This document shows, one piece after another, positions 9,300-17,540 of a stretch of DNA of 64,000 bases (positions are counted from its first letter, which is position 1; every line of letters begins with the position of its first letter). Both the position numbers and the translations under genes were made by a program. The notes under the pieces are model-generated. The model did no database searches, was not told the DNA's origin, and was given only the letters and a program-made list of their open reading frames with translations. Source of the stretch: JAFAZI01 sp035501255 (lineage in GTDB: Bacteria > Actinomycetota > Actinomycetes > JAFAQI01); the NCBI GenBank assembly GCA_035501255.1, contig DATJWM010000039.1:24440-88439 (forward strand), written 5' to 3'.

Positions 9300-9354
9300 C
9301 CGGCAGGTGACCCCTGACCCTCGCGCGGCGGTACGCGGCGCCGAGCAGGCCGTC

Positions 9355-9360
9355 TAGCCT
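9355..9360 (+). promoter_or_regulatory. -10 box TAGCCT, leaderless promoter of glpD
   Basis: TAGCCT lies 7 bases before the ATG at 9368; no Shine-Dalgarno sequence is seen. Confidence 0.5.
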
Positions 9361-9367
9361 TGCGTTG

Positions 9368-11083
9368 ATGAGAGGTACGGCGCAGCTCGGGCCGCAGGCC
9401 AGGGAGGACGCCTGGAAGGCCCTCGACGGTGGCCACGTCGAGGTCCTCGTCATCGGCGGCGGCGTCGTCGGCTGCGGCGTCGCGCTGGACGCGGCGACGC
9501 GGGGCCTGCGCAGCGCGCTCGTCGAGGCGCGCGACCTGGCGAGCGGCACCTCCTCCCGGTCGTCGAAGCTCATCCACGGTGGGCTGCGCTACCTCGAGCA
9601 GATGGACTTCGCGCTCGTCCGGGAAGCGCTGCACGAGCGCGAACTGGTGCTGAGCCGCCTCGCTCCGCACCTGGTGAAACCGGTGTCGTTCCTCTACCCG
9701 TTGACCCACCATGGCTGGGAGCGGTTGTACGTCGGGGCCGGTCTGGCGCTCTACGACACCCTTGGTGGCGCCCGATCGGTGCCCCGGCACCGGCATCTGA
9801 CCCGTCGTGGTGCCCGCGCCCTCGCCCCGGCCCTACGCCGCGATGCTCTGGTTGGCGGGATTCGCTACTACGACGCACAGTGTGACGACGCGAGGTACGC
9901 CCTGACCGTCGCCCGCACCGCCGCGGTGTACGGGGCGGTCGTGCGTCCCTCGACGGAGGTCATCGGATTCGTTCGGGAGGGTGGTCGGATCACCGGGGCT
10001 GTCCTGCGCGACACCGAGACGGGGGCGACCTGCACGGTCACGACCGGAGTCGTGATCAACGCGACCGGGGTGTGGACGGACGACGTCCAGCGCCTCGCCG
10101 ACTCGCGCGGTGAGTTCAAGGTCCGGGCGTCGAAGGGTATTCACATCGTCGTTCCGCGGGACCGGATCTCCTCGAGCACCGGGATCATCCTTCGCACCGA
10201 GGAATCGGTGCTGTTCGTCATTCCCTGGGGCGAGTACTGGATCATCGGAACGACCGACCACGACTGGCACTACGACAAGGCCCACCCGGCCGCGAGCAAG
10301 GTGGACATCGACTACCTGCTGACTCGACTCAACGAGGTCCTGGCCGTCCCGCTCACCAGAGCGGACATCTCCGGGGTGTACGCCGGTCTCCGGCCGCTGT
10401 TGTCCGGCGAACACGAGGAGACCTCGCAGCTGTCTCGCGAGCACGCGATCAGCCGGTCACCTCGCGGGATGGTCTCGGTGGCCGGCGGGAAGTACACCAC
10501 CTACCGGGTGATGGCCAAGGACGCCGTTGACGCCGCAGTGGGCGATCTGGGTCGGCACACGCCGCCGTGCGTCACCGAGCAGATCGCGTTGATCGGCGCC
10601 GATGGGTACCACGCCCTCGCCAATCAGGCGGAGTCGCTCGCGACCGACCTGGGGCTTGCGCGCTGGCGAGTGGATCACCTTCTCGATCGCTTCGGTGCGT
10701 TGATCGACGACGTGCTCGCACCGGCCGTGGAGGATCCGAGCTGGCTCGAGCCGGTGCCCGGCGCCGGGACCTACCTCATGGCTGAGGTCCGCTATGCCGC
10801 GACGCATGAGGCTGCCCTGCACGTCGACGACGTGCTGACCCGCAGGACCCGGATCTCGATCGAGACCGATCACCGGGGGGTCGTGTCGGCCCCGGCTGTC
10901 GCGGCCGCCCTCGCGACCGTGCTCGGGTGGGACGAGGAGACCCGGGAGCGGGAGGTCGAGACCTACGTCGCTCGGGTGGGCGCCGAGCGGTTGAGCCAGG
11001 AACAGACCGACGACGAGAACGCCGACGCCCACCGGCTGCTGGCCCCGGATACCCGGCGAACCGTCGTCGACGCGCGGGGCTGA
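9368..11083 (+). CDS. glpD: Glycerol-3-phosphate dehydrogenase, FAD-dependent
   Basis: Membrane-associated flavoprotein that oxidises sn-glycerol-3-phosphate to dihydroxyacetone phosphate and feeds electrons to the respiratory quinone pool. The FAD dinucleotide fold is VLVIGGGVVGCG (about residue 25), followed by GTSSRSSKLIHGGLRYLEQ, the family signature. The C-terminal cap domain ends the ~571-residue protein, a normal length. The ATG at 9368 is preferred over the adjacent TTG at 9365 because of the leaderless promoter spacing. It stands alone, with convergent regulatory genes downstream. Confidence 0.95.
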   Translation: MRGTAQLGPQAREDAWKALDGGHVEVLVIGGGVVGCGVALDAATRGLRSALVEARDLASGTSSRSSKLIHGGLRYLEQMDFALVREALHERELVLSRLAPHLVKPVSFLYPLTHHGWERLYVGAGLALYDTLGGARSVPRHRHLTRRGARALAPALRRDALVGGIRYYDAQCDDARYALTVARTAAVYGAVVRPSTEVIGFVREGGRITGAVLRDTETGATCTVTTGVVINATGVWTDDVQRLADSRGEFKVRASKGIHIVVPRDRISSSTGIILRTEESVLFVIPWGEYWIIGTTDHDWHYDKAHPAASKVDIDYLLTRLNEVLAVPLTRADISGVYAGLRPLLSGEHEETSQLSREHAISRSPRGMVSVAGGKYTTYRVMAKDAVDAAVGDLGRHTPPCVTEQIALIGADGYHALANQAESLATDLGLARWRVDHLLDRFGALIDDVLAPAVEDPSWLEPVPGAGTYLMAEVRYAATHEAALHVDDVLTRRTRISIETDHRGVVSAPAVAAALATVLGWDEETREREVETYVARVGAERLSQEQTDDENADAHRLLAPDTRRTVVDARG

Positions 11084-11104
11084 GGCGGCCGACGGAGGGG
11101 CCGG

Positions 11105-11512
11105 TCAGCCGCCGGATCGTCCCCGCAACGTCTTGACGCCCCGGTAGACGCCGTACCCGATTCCGGTGGATGCGAGTGCGCCGACGGTGAGGAAGGCCAC
11201 GGACAGGCCTGGCCGGGCCCCGCTGACCGCTCCGCGGGCGGGCACTGCGGCCCGCTCGCGCACCCCGCGCGGGCGGGCCCGCGCGAGCAACTCGTCGAGC
11301 AGACCGTCCGGCGGCTCGGGCGGCTGATCGCGCAGCGCGGTCAGGGCATCGGCGAGTTGCTGCTGGCGGTCGCGCTCGGCGGTGCACCCTGCGCAGTGCC
11401 GAAGATGAGCGCGCACGACGTGCAGCGACCATCCGGTCAGCTCGCCGTCGACCAGGGCCGGCAGTTGGGAACGGGTCTCGCGGCAAAACCGCGGCAGGTC
11501 CTCCTCGCTCAT
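11105..11512 (-). CDS. Zinc-finger anti-sigma factor, membrane-anchored
   Basis: A 135-residue ZAS-type anti-sigma factor. The N-terminal domain carries the H-x3-C-x2-C motif as HLRHCAGC (about residue 36), which typically coordinates zinc and masks an ECF sigma factor. A single hydrophobic helix near residues 102-122 anchors it. The gene overlaps the end of the sigma factor gene by four bases, so it is almost certainly that factor's partner. The motif suggests redox or envelope-stress sensing, but the signal cannot be read from sequence. Confidence 0.88.
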   Translation of the reverse strand: MSEEDLPRFCRETRSQLPALVDGELTGWSLHVVRAHLRHCAGCTAERDRQQQLADALTALRDQPPEPPDGLLDELLARARPRGVRERAAVPARGAVSGARPGLSVAFLTVGALASTGIGYGVYRGVKTLRGRSGG

Positions 11513-12084
11513 GCGGGTTCGCCGATCGCGGTGTCTGCGTCGCCGAGCACCAACGTGCGAAGACGGGCATGTGCCCGATGCAACCGCACCTTGACCACGC
11601 TTTCGGACACTCCGAGCAGGTCGGCCACCTCCTTCGTGGACAGGCCCTCAAGGTCTCGTAACACGACCACCGCCCGGGCGTCTTCCGCCAGCGTGGCGAG
11701 CGCAGCCTCGGAACGTGCGGCCAGGTCGGACGTCGCCGCGATCTCATCCGGAAGCGGGCCGCTCGAGGCCAGCTCGGACGCTTCCCCGGGAAGACCGAAG
11801 GCGGTGCGACCGGCGGCCATCCCGGTCTCCCGCGCTCGGGAGCGCTTGCGCAGGACCGTGAGGCACACGTTCACCGTGATCCGGTGCAACCAGGTGCCGA
11901 AGGCTGCCTCGCCACGGAAGCCGATGACCGAGCGCATCACCCGCACGAACACCTCCTGGGTCGCGTCGGCGGCTTCGTCGGGGTCGGCGAGCATCCGGCG
12001 GCACAACGCGTAGACGTCGGCGTAGGTCGCGCGGATCAGCGCGTCCAGCGCGTCGGGCTCACCGCGTTGGCACGCCCGCACCAA
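11509..12084 (-). CDS. ECF-family RNA polymerase sigma factor
   Basis: Extracytoplasmic-function sigma factor with region 2 (TYADVYALCRRMLADPDEA, then DATQEVFVRVMRS) and region 4 (LEGLSTKEVADLLGVSE, then VVKVRLHRAHARLR) joined by a Gly/Ala/Ser linker. Coupled to a ZAS anti-sigma factor. The TTG at 12084 is the first usual start, but it trims the conserved N terminus. A purine-rich GAGGGAGG lies just upstream of an in-frame ATC at 12102, which would add IDVDPA. The start is therefore uncertain. Confidence 0.88.
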   Translation of the reverse strand: MVRACQRGEPDALDALIRATYADVYALCRRMLADPDEAADATQEVFVRVMRSVIGFRGEAAFGTWLHRITVNVCLTVLRKRSRARETGMAAGRTAFGLPGEASELASSGPLPDEIAATSDLAARSEAALATLAEDARAVVVLRDLEGLSTKEVADLLGVSESVVKVRLHRAHARLRTLVLGDADTAIGEPA

Positions 12085-12249
12085 CGCCGGGTCGACGTCG
12101 ATATCAGACCTCCCTCACGCCGGTTCGGTTACCGGGATCGCCCCTGGTGGATCGACCCGGGAAAAACTGGTCTGTAACCAAGGCTGCGCCGCGGAGTCAA
12201 AACAGGTGACGCGGCGCGCCGATGTGCCGCAGACAGGGAGAAAAGTCCG

Positions 12250-12561
12250 ATGTACGCATTCGTCGTGTTCGTGGGTCTTGCGCTCGCGCTCGCCGTCGTC
12301 GGTGAGGTGCTCGACGAGGTGCTGCCCGTGAAGGCACCCAGGGCGCTGACCACCACGCTCGCGGTCGGGGTCGCGATCCTCGTCTCGTGGGCACTCGACT
12401 ACTCGGTGTTCCAGGCGTTCGGCCAGACACTGCGCGCCCAGTGGATGAACCCGGTCGCGACCGGCGTCGTTCTGGTTGGTGCCGGCGAAGCGATCCGGGC
12501 GATCCTCAACAACCTGGGCCTGACCCTCTCGATCGGGACGAACCGGTCCAAGACGGCGTAG
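12250..12561 (+). CDS. Small membrane protein of unknown function
   Basis: A 103-residue protein with three predicted membrane helices (about residues 2-20, 33-52 and 68-88). A purine-rich AGGGAG lies 10 bases before the ATG. It contains no motif I can assign. It is divergent from the sigma/anti-sigma operon and could be a target of that sigma factor, which is inference only. Two strong hairpins follow it. Confidence 0.7.
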   Translation: MYAFVVFVGLALALAVVGEVLDEVLPVKAPRALTTTLAVGVAILVSWALDYSVFQAFGQTLRAQWMNPVATGVVLVGAGEAIRAILNNLGLTLSIGTNRSKTA

Positions 12562-12568
12562 CCGTTTG

Positions 12569-12587
12569 CGACGGCCACCGGCCGTCG
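12569..12587 (+). terminator. Hairpin terminator, 8-bp perfect stem
   Basis: CGACGGCC and GGCCGTCG enclose a 3-base loop, 8 bases after the membrane-protein stop. No U tract is present, as is common in high-GC actinobacteria. Confidence 0.6.
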
Positions 12588-12596
12588 TGCGCAACT

Positions 12597-12634
12597 CCGC
12601 CCGCCGTACTGCTTTCCCCGGGTACGGCGGGCGG
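12597..12634. terminator. Bidirectional hairpin terminator, 13-bp perfect stem
   Basis: Arms CCGCCCGCCGTAC and GTACGGCGGGCGG flank a 12-base loop. It lies between the convergent membrane-protein gene and ppa, so it can serve both directions. Confidence 0.7.
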
Positions 12635-12670
12635 CCCGCGTCCGGCTCCTCGACCGCGATCTGTGGTTGG

Positions 12671-13153
12671 TCAGGGGGTGCGAAGCCGTTTGCGTGACGC
12701 GGTGATCTCGGCTTCGGCCTCCGCGCGCCCGACCCAGTGGGCGCCCTCGACACTCTTACCGGGTTCGAGGTCCTTGTAGACCTCGAAGAAGTGCTGGATC
12801 TCCAGCCGGTCGAACTCCGGCAGGTGGTGGATGTCGCGCAGATGCTCCTGCCGAGGGTCGTTCGCCGGCACGCAAATGACCTTGTCGTCGCCACCTTTTT
12901 CATCGGTCATCCGGAACATGCCGATCGCGCGGCTGAGGATCAGGCAGCCGGGAAAGGTCGGCTCGGGGAGCAGCACGAGTGCGTCGAGCGGATCGCCGTC
13001 GGCTCCGAGGGTGTGTTCGACGAAGCCGTAGTCGGCGGGGTATTGGGTGGCCGTGAACAGGGTCCGGTCGAGGCGGATCCGACCGGTGGCGTGATCCACC
13101 TCGTATTTGTTGCGGGTGCCCTTCGGGATCTCGATCAAGACGTCGAACTCCAC
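12671..13153 (-). CDS. ppa: Inorganic pyrophosphatase, family I
   Basis: Soluble Mg-dependent pyrophosphatase hydrolysing PPi to phosphate. The family signature is DGDPLDALVLL (metal-binding aspartates) near residue 53. KGTRNKYEVD and YPADYGFV are also conserved. At 160 residues it has the usual bacterial length. The GTG start gives MEFDVLIEIPKG, matching the family N terminus. It is divergent from dacB, with about 60 bases between the two starts. Confidence 0.96.
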   Translation of the reverse strand: MEFDVLIEIPKGTRNKYEVDHATGRIRLDRTLFTATQYPADYGFVEHTLGADGDPLDALVLLPEPTFPGCLILSRAIGMFRMTDEKGGDDKVICVPANDPRQEHLRDIHHLPEFDRLEIQHFFEVYKDLEPGKSVEGAHWVGRAEAEAEITASRKRLRTP

Positions 13154-13201
13154 CGGGTCTCCAGTCCTCGGGGTTGTCGCGTTCTCTTCAGCAACACCAC
13201 G

Positions 13202-13207
13202 TAGTGT
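13202..13207 (+). promoter_or_regulatory. -10 box TAGTGT, leaderless promoter of dacB
   Basis: TAGTGT is 8 bases before the GTG at 13216, which is the start giving a compact signal-anchor sequence. Confidence 0.4.
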
Positions 13208-13215
13208 CGCGCGAG

Positions 13216-14610
13216 GTGCGTACTTCTCGGGTGGCGGCGATCGCCGTCGCGTCCATTGTGTCGGTTGCGATCGTGGTCGCCTACGCCGTGCACCGCGGGG
13301 GCGGCGCGCCGAGCGCCACCCCGAGCCTGTCCCCGACGATTGCGCCGCTTCCGATGTCATCGCCGCGCCCGTCGGTGCTCGCGCCGCTCGCGTCGACCGC
13401 GGCGGTCCCGACCCCGGCGGCGATGCGGGCCAACCTGTCGGCCGCGGCGGCACGGGTCGCGGCCGGCGCAACTCTGGTCGGCGAGGTGATCGACGCCCGG
13501 ACCGGTGCGCGGTTGTGGTCGCGCGCGCCGCGCCGGGCGCAGCCGCCGGCGTCGACGGCAAAGCTGCTGACCGCCGCGGCGGCGTTGCGCGACCTCGGCC
13601 CGGCCTATCGGTTGCCCACGCAGACCCGACTCGTGGGGCGCACGGTCTACCTGGTTGGCGGCGGTGATCCGACAATCGTCCGCGGTCCGTCCTCGGCCGT
13701 TGTCTCGACGTACCCGACGCCGGCGCGCTTATCGACCCTCGCCAAGGAAACCGCGGCGGCGCTCGGTCCCGGTCGGCGGGTTCGGCTTCGCCTGGACACG
13801 AGCGCGTGGGCCGGTCCGGCGCTCGCCCGCGGGTGGAAGGCGTCGTACCTGACCGAGGGAGACATCGCCCCGCCCAGCCCGCTCGAGGTCGACGAAGGCC
13901 GGCTCGACCCGGACAGCGAGTACTCGCCGCGGACCGCGAACCCTGCCGCTCAGGCGGGTGAGGTGTTTGCCACCCTGCTCGCGCAGGACGGAGTACAGGT
14001 GATCGGCGCGACCCGGGCCGGCACCGCTCCTGCGGCGGCGCGAACCGTGGCCCAGGTGCACTCGCCGCCGGTCGCCGCGCTCGTCCAGCAGATGCTGACC
14101 GAGAGCGACGACGACCTGGCCGAGGCGCTCGGTCGGGCGGTGGCGATCCAGGACCATCGGCCGGCGACATTCCATGGCGCCGCAGCCGCCGTCACTTCCT
14201 CGGTCGCGGCGCTCGGCGTGCCGATCGACGGTCTGGTGCTCCATGACGCCAGCGGTTTGTCCCACCGCGATCGGGTGGCACCACGGACCCTGACCGCGGT
14301 GCTGCGGCTGGCGACCTCGCCCGCGCAGCCGCGGATGCGCCCGATCATCGAGGGACTCCCGGTGGCGGGGCTGACCGGAACGTTGGCGCTGCGCTACCTC
14401 GGTGGACCGTCCCGGCGTGCGGCCGGGGTCCTTCGGGCCAAGACCGGGACGTTGTCCGGGGTCAACGCGCTGGCCGGTCAGGTCGTCGACCGCAGCGGTC
14501 GGCTGCTGATCTTTGACTTCCAGGCATCTAATGTCAGCGTGCCGGGCGAAACCGTACCCGCGCTGGACACGCTCGCGTCCCGGCTGGAGCATTGCGGCTG
14601 CACCGGCTGA
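13216..14610 (+). CDS. dacB: D-alanyl-D-alanine carboxypeptidase/endopeptidase (PBP4 family)
   Basis: Peptidoglycan-trimming class C penicillin-binding protein acting outside the membrane. An N-terminal hydrophobic anchor (VAAIAVASIVSVAIVVAYAV) is followed by a Ser/Pro-rich linker. The active-site motifs are SxxK in PASTAKLL, the SxN position read as SDD in TESDDDLAEA, and KTG in RAKTGTLSG. The third position of SxN is Asp rather than Asn, which is unusual. The order ppa-dacB-metalloprotease-tilS-hpt-ftsH is a familiar actinobacterial arrangement. Confidence 0.92.
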   Translation: MRTSRVAAIAVASIVSVAIVVAYAVHRGGGAPSATPSLSPTIAPLPMSSPRPSVLAPLASTAAVPTPAAMRANLSAAAARVAAGATLVGEVIDARTGARLWSRAPRRAQPPASTAKLLTAAAALRDLGPAYRLPTQTRLVGRTVYLVGGGDPTIVRGPSSAVVSTYPTPARLSTLAKETAAALGPGRRVRLRLDTSAWAGPALARGWKASYLTEGDIAPPSPLEVDEGRLDPDSEYSPRTANPAAQAGEVFATLLAQDGVQVIGATRAGTAPAAARTVAQVHSPPVAALVQQMLTESDDDLAEALGRAVAIQDHRPATFHGAAAAVTSSVAALGVPIDGLVLHDASGLSHRDRVAPRTLTAVLRLATSPAQPRMRPIIEGLPVAGLTGTLALRYLGGPSRRAAGVLRAKTGTLSGVNALAGQVVDRSGRLLIFDFQASNVSVPGETVPALDTLASRLEHCGCTG

Positions 14611-14616
14611 CCGCAC

Positions 14617-14736
14617 GGCGTACCGGCGTGACGCCGCTATCGGTATGGCGTACCGGCGTGACGCCGCTATCGGTACGGCGTACCGGCGTGACGCCGCTAT
14701 CGGTATGGCGTACCGGCGTGACGCCGCTTCGGCGTA
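14617..14736. repeat. 30-bp tandem repeat array 2
   Basis: Four units at an exact 30-bp period begin at 14617, 14647, 14677 and 14707. Each carries GTACCGGCGTGACGCCGCT. The perfect-arm palindrome GGCGTGACGCC falls at 14625, 14655, 14685 and 14715. The rest of each unit is ATCGGTATGGC with one-base changes. The array starts 6 bases after the dacB stop and runs into the promoter of the next gene. Confidence 0.92.
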
Positions 14737-14740
14737 CGTT
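14735..14740 (+). promoter_or_regulatory. -10 box TACGTT, leaderless promoter
   Basis: TACGTT is 6 bases before the ATG at 14747 and 20 bases after the start of the last repeat core, which therefore covers the -35 region. Confidence 0.5.
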
Positions 14741-14746
14741 CTATGG

Positions 14747-15832
14747 ATGCAGCTCGTCGATTGGCGGCTCGCGGCGGCGACCGGCAGCCGGCTGGTGCCG
14801 CCGGGACCGTCGATCGGCCTGACCGAGGCCGTGGCGACGGTCGAGGATCTGCGCCGGACCGCCGTGATCGCCGACCGCTACGTCGCGGACATCACCGGCC
14901 TGGACGTCGCGTCCGACAGCGCGGTGACCGTGGTGGTCGACCGCCCGGCCTGGATCCGGGCCAACGTCGACAGCTTCGAGCAACTCGCCGGGCCGATCAT
15001 CGCGAGCCTGGTCGACGCGCGCGGCGTCGCTCCTTCGGTCGTGACCTCGCTCGGCTCCCGTGCGGCCGGGGTCGAGGTCGGTCTGTTGCTGAGCTACCTC
15101 GCGACCAAGGTGCTGGGGCAGTTCGAGCTCCTCGGGCCACCTCGTGGGCCGGGCGGCGCGCCCGGCGTCCCCGGACGCCTCACCCTGGTCGCCCCGAACA
15201 TCGTCGCGGCCGAACGCTCGCTGGAGGTCGACCCGGCCGACTTCCGGCTGTGGGTGTGCCTGCACGAGGTCACTCACCGCACTCAATTCGCGACCGCACC
15301 GTGGCTGCACGCTCACGTGCAGGATCTGCTGCGCGAGTTCCTGCTCGCGTCCGACCTCGATCCGGCCGCCGTGCTGCGCCGCGTACGCGACGCGGCGAGC
15401 GGGCTGGCCGGCAGCCGCCGACCAGGGCCGAATCGGAGCATGATCGAAGTCCTCCAGACGCCCGCGCAGCGGGAGATCCTCGACCGGCTGACCGGGCTGA
15501 TGAGCCTTCTCGAAGGCCACGCCGACGTCGTGATGGACCAGGTCGGCCCGTCGGTCGTCCCCTCGGTCGCGACGATCCGTTCCCGATTCGAGCGCAGACG
15601 GGCCGAATCAGGCCCGGTCGCGCGACTCATCCGGCGGGTGATCGGTCTCGAGATGAAGATGCGGCAGTACGCCGAAGGAGCGGCGTTCGTGCGCGCGGTC
15701 ATCGCAGCGGTCGGCATGGACGGACTCAACACCGTCTGGTCGGCGCCCGATCGGCTTCCCACCGGTGCCGAGATCAAGGAACCGGCCAGATGGCTCGCCC
15801 GGACGGGTACGCCGCCCCTGGCTCCGGCCTGA
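14747..15832 (+). CDS. Zinc-dependent metalloprotease, DUF2342/F420-associated family
   Basis: A 361-residue protein of the actinobacterial family often labelled 'coenzyme F420 biosynthesis associated' or zincin-like metallopeptidase. HEVTH at about residue 170 is the HExxH zinc-binding motif; MSLLEGHADVVMD further on supplies the likely third ligand region. No signal peptide is visible. Substrate and role are unknown. The start is set by the leaderless promoter; an ATG four bases earlier is out of frame. The neighbour tilS begins 5 bases after the stop. Confidence 0.85.
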   Translation: MQLVDWRLAAATGSRLVPPGPSIGLTEAVATVEDLRRTAVIADRYVADITGLDVASDSAVTVVVDRPAWIRANVDSFEQLAGPIIASLVDARGVAPSVVTSLGSRAAGVEVGLLLSYLATKVLGQFELLGPPRGPGGAPGVPGRLTLVAPNIVAAERSLEVDPADFRLWVCLHEVTHRTQFATAPWLHAHVQDLLREFLLASDLDPAAVLRRVRDAASGLAGSRRPGPNRSMIEVLQTPAQREILDRLTGLMSLLEGHADVVMDQVGPSVVPSVATIRSRFERRRAESGPVARLIRRVIGLEMKMRQYAEGAAFVRAVIAAVGMDGLNTVWSAPDRLPTGAEIKEPARWLARTGTPPLAPA

Positions 15833-15837
15833 GCGCG

Positions 15838-16782
15838 ATGCGGATGGATCCGGCGGTTGCTGCTGTCCGGCGTGCGGTCCGCGCGGACCTGACCGACCTC
15901 CCGCCGGGAGCCCTCGTGCTCGCGGCCGTGAGCGGTGGCCCGGATTCGCTCGCGCTGGCTGCGGCGCTCGGCCAAGAGGCGGCGGCTCTCGGTCTGCGGG
16001 CGGGGGCGGTGACGGTGGATCACGGCCTCCAGGATGGCTCGGCCGACCGCGCGCGGGGGGTGGCGGCGACCTGTGCCGAGTTGGGTCTGGATCCGGTGGA
16101 GATCGTCGCGGTCGAGGTCGCTCGTGAGGGCGGCCCCGAAGGGGCGGCCCGCACCGCCAGGTACGCCGCGATCGATCGAGTCGTGGCTGCTCTCGGCGTC
16201 GGCGCCGTCCTGCTCGGTCACACCCTCGACGACCAGGCCGAGACGGTCCTGCTCGGCTTGGCCCGTGGGTCGGGGGCGCGATCGGTCTCGGGCATGCCGG
16301 CCCGCCGCGGCCGGCTTCGACGCCCGCTGCTCGAGCTACGCCGGGCCACGACCGACGCGGCGTGCCGAGCGTGGGAGCTCGCGCCGTGGGCCGATCCGCA
16401 CAACGCCGATCCTCGGTTCGCCCGGGCCCGGGTGCGCACGCAGGTCATGCCGCTTCTCCTCGACGTGCTCGGACCGGGGGTACCGGAGGCGCTCGCGCGC
16501 ACTGCGGCCATGGTGCGGGAGGACGCCGACGCGCTCGACGCCCTTGCCGCTTCAGTCACGGACCCTGCCGACGTCGCGGCGCTCGAAGGACTCGGGCCGG
16601 CGATCCGCACCCGGGTCCTGCATCGGGCCGCGATCGAGGGTGGCGTGCCGGCCGGTGCTTTGAGCGCAGCGCATGTCCGGGAGATCGACCGCCTGGTGAC
16701 CGCCTGGCACGGTCAGGGACCGGTGAGCCTGCCCGGGGGGTTGGTCGCCGAACGCGCGTATGGCAGGCTCACGTTTCGATGA
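15838..16782 (+). CDS. tilS: tRNA(Ile)-lysidine synthetase
   Basis: ATP-dependent enzyme converting C34 of tRNA-Ile(CAU) to lysidine so that it reads AUA. The PP-loop is AVSGGPDSLALA near residue 31, followed by GHTLDDQAETVLLGL. At 314 residues it has the short actinobacterial form lacking the extended C-terminal domains. The stop overlaps the start of hpt by three bases (ATGA), so the pair is coupled. Confidence 0.95.
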   Translation: MRMDPAVAAVRRAVRADLTDLPPGALVLAAVSGGPDSLALAAALGQEAAALGLRAGAVTVDHGLQDGSADRARGVAATCAELGLDPVEIVAVEVAREGGPEGAARTARYAAIDRVVAALGVGAVLLGHTLDDQAETVLLGLARGSGARSVSGMPARRGRLRRPLLELRRATTDAACRAWELAPWADPHNADPRFARARVRTQVMPLLLDVLGPGVPEALARTAAMVREDADALDALAASVTDPADVAALEGLGPAIRTRVLHRAAIEGGVPAGALSAAHVREIDRLVTAWHGQGPVSLPGGLVAERAYGRLTFR

Positions 16783-17369
16783 CCGCCCCACTGCTGCCGA
16801 TGGAGACCGCGGCCGATCCGCCGGCCAACCTGCATCCGGATATCGAGGCCGTTCTGGTGTCGCAGGCCCAGATCGCACGGAAGATCGCCGAGCTGGCCGT
16901 CCTGATCGACACCGACTACGCCGGGCGGGAGGTCGTTCTCGTCGGGGTGCTCAAGGGCGCCGTGATGGTGATGGCCGATCTGGCCCGCGCGCTGAGCGTT
17001 CCGGTTTCGCTCGAGTTCATGGCCGTCTCCTCCTACGGGTCCGCGACCTCGTCCTCGGGTGTGGTGCGGATCCTCAAGGACCTCGACCGGGACATCGCCG
17101 GCTGCCACGTGCTCGTCGTTGAGGACATCATCGACTCGGGCCTGACGCTGTCGTGGTTGCTGCGCAATCTGCGTTCGAGAGGCCCGGCCTCGGTCGAGGT
17201 CGTGGCGATGCTGCGCAAACCGGAAGCCGCCCAGGTGCAGGTCCCGGTGCGCTACATGGGGTTCGACATCCCGAGCGTCTTCGTCGTCGGGTACGGCCTG
17301 GACTACGCGCAGCGCTACCGCGAGCTTCCCTATGTCGGCACCTTGCGGCCCGAGGTCTACTCCTCCTGA
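16779..17369 (+). CDS. hpt: Hypoxanthine phosphoribosyltransferase
   Basis: Purine-salvage enzyme making IMP (and GMP) from hypoxanthine or guanine and PRPP. The PRPP-binding motif is VLVVEDIIDSGLT near residue 110, and the active-site loop is SSYGSAT. The length of 196 residues is typical. Translationally coupled to tilS; the ftsH promoter region follows. The tilS-hpt-ftsH order is widely conserved. Confidence 0.96.
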   Translation: MTAPLLPMETAADPPANLHPDIEAVLVSQAQIARKIAELAVLIDTDYAGREVVLVGVLKGAVMVMADLARALSVPVSLEFMAVSSYGSATSSSGVVRILKDLDRDIAGCHVLVVEDIIDSGLTLSWLLRNLRSRGPASVEVVAMLRKPEAAQVQVPVRYMGFDIPSVFVVGYGLDYAQRYRELPYVGTLRPEVYSS

Positions 17370-17412
17370 GCGTTCGGCGGTTTGCCGCTCGCCACGGGTG
17401 GCTCGATCGCGT

Positions 17413-17456
17413 GGATTAGGCGTTCCACAGGATCGGGCACGGGGGACGGCTAATCC
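17413..17456. promoter_or_regulatory. Inverted repeat in the ftsH upstream region
   Basis: GGATTAG (17413-17419) and CTAATCC (17450-17456) are perfect 7-bp arms 30 bases apart. A possible -10 box TACCGT follows at 17467-17472. The arrangement could be a regulator site, but no family is recognisable. Confidence 0.3.
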
Positions 17457-17540
17457 GTAAGCGGTGTACCGTCGATACTTGCGGAGGACTCTTTTCCGAC
17501 CTCTAAGCGCGATCCCGTCCAGCCACGTCGAGCAGGAGCT

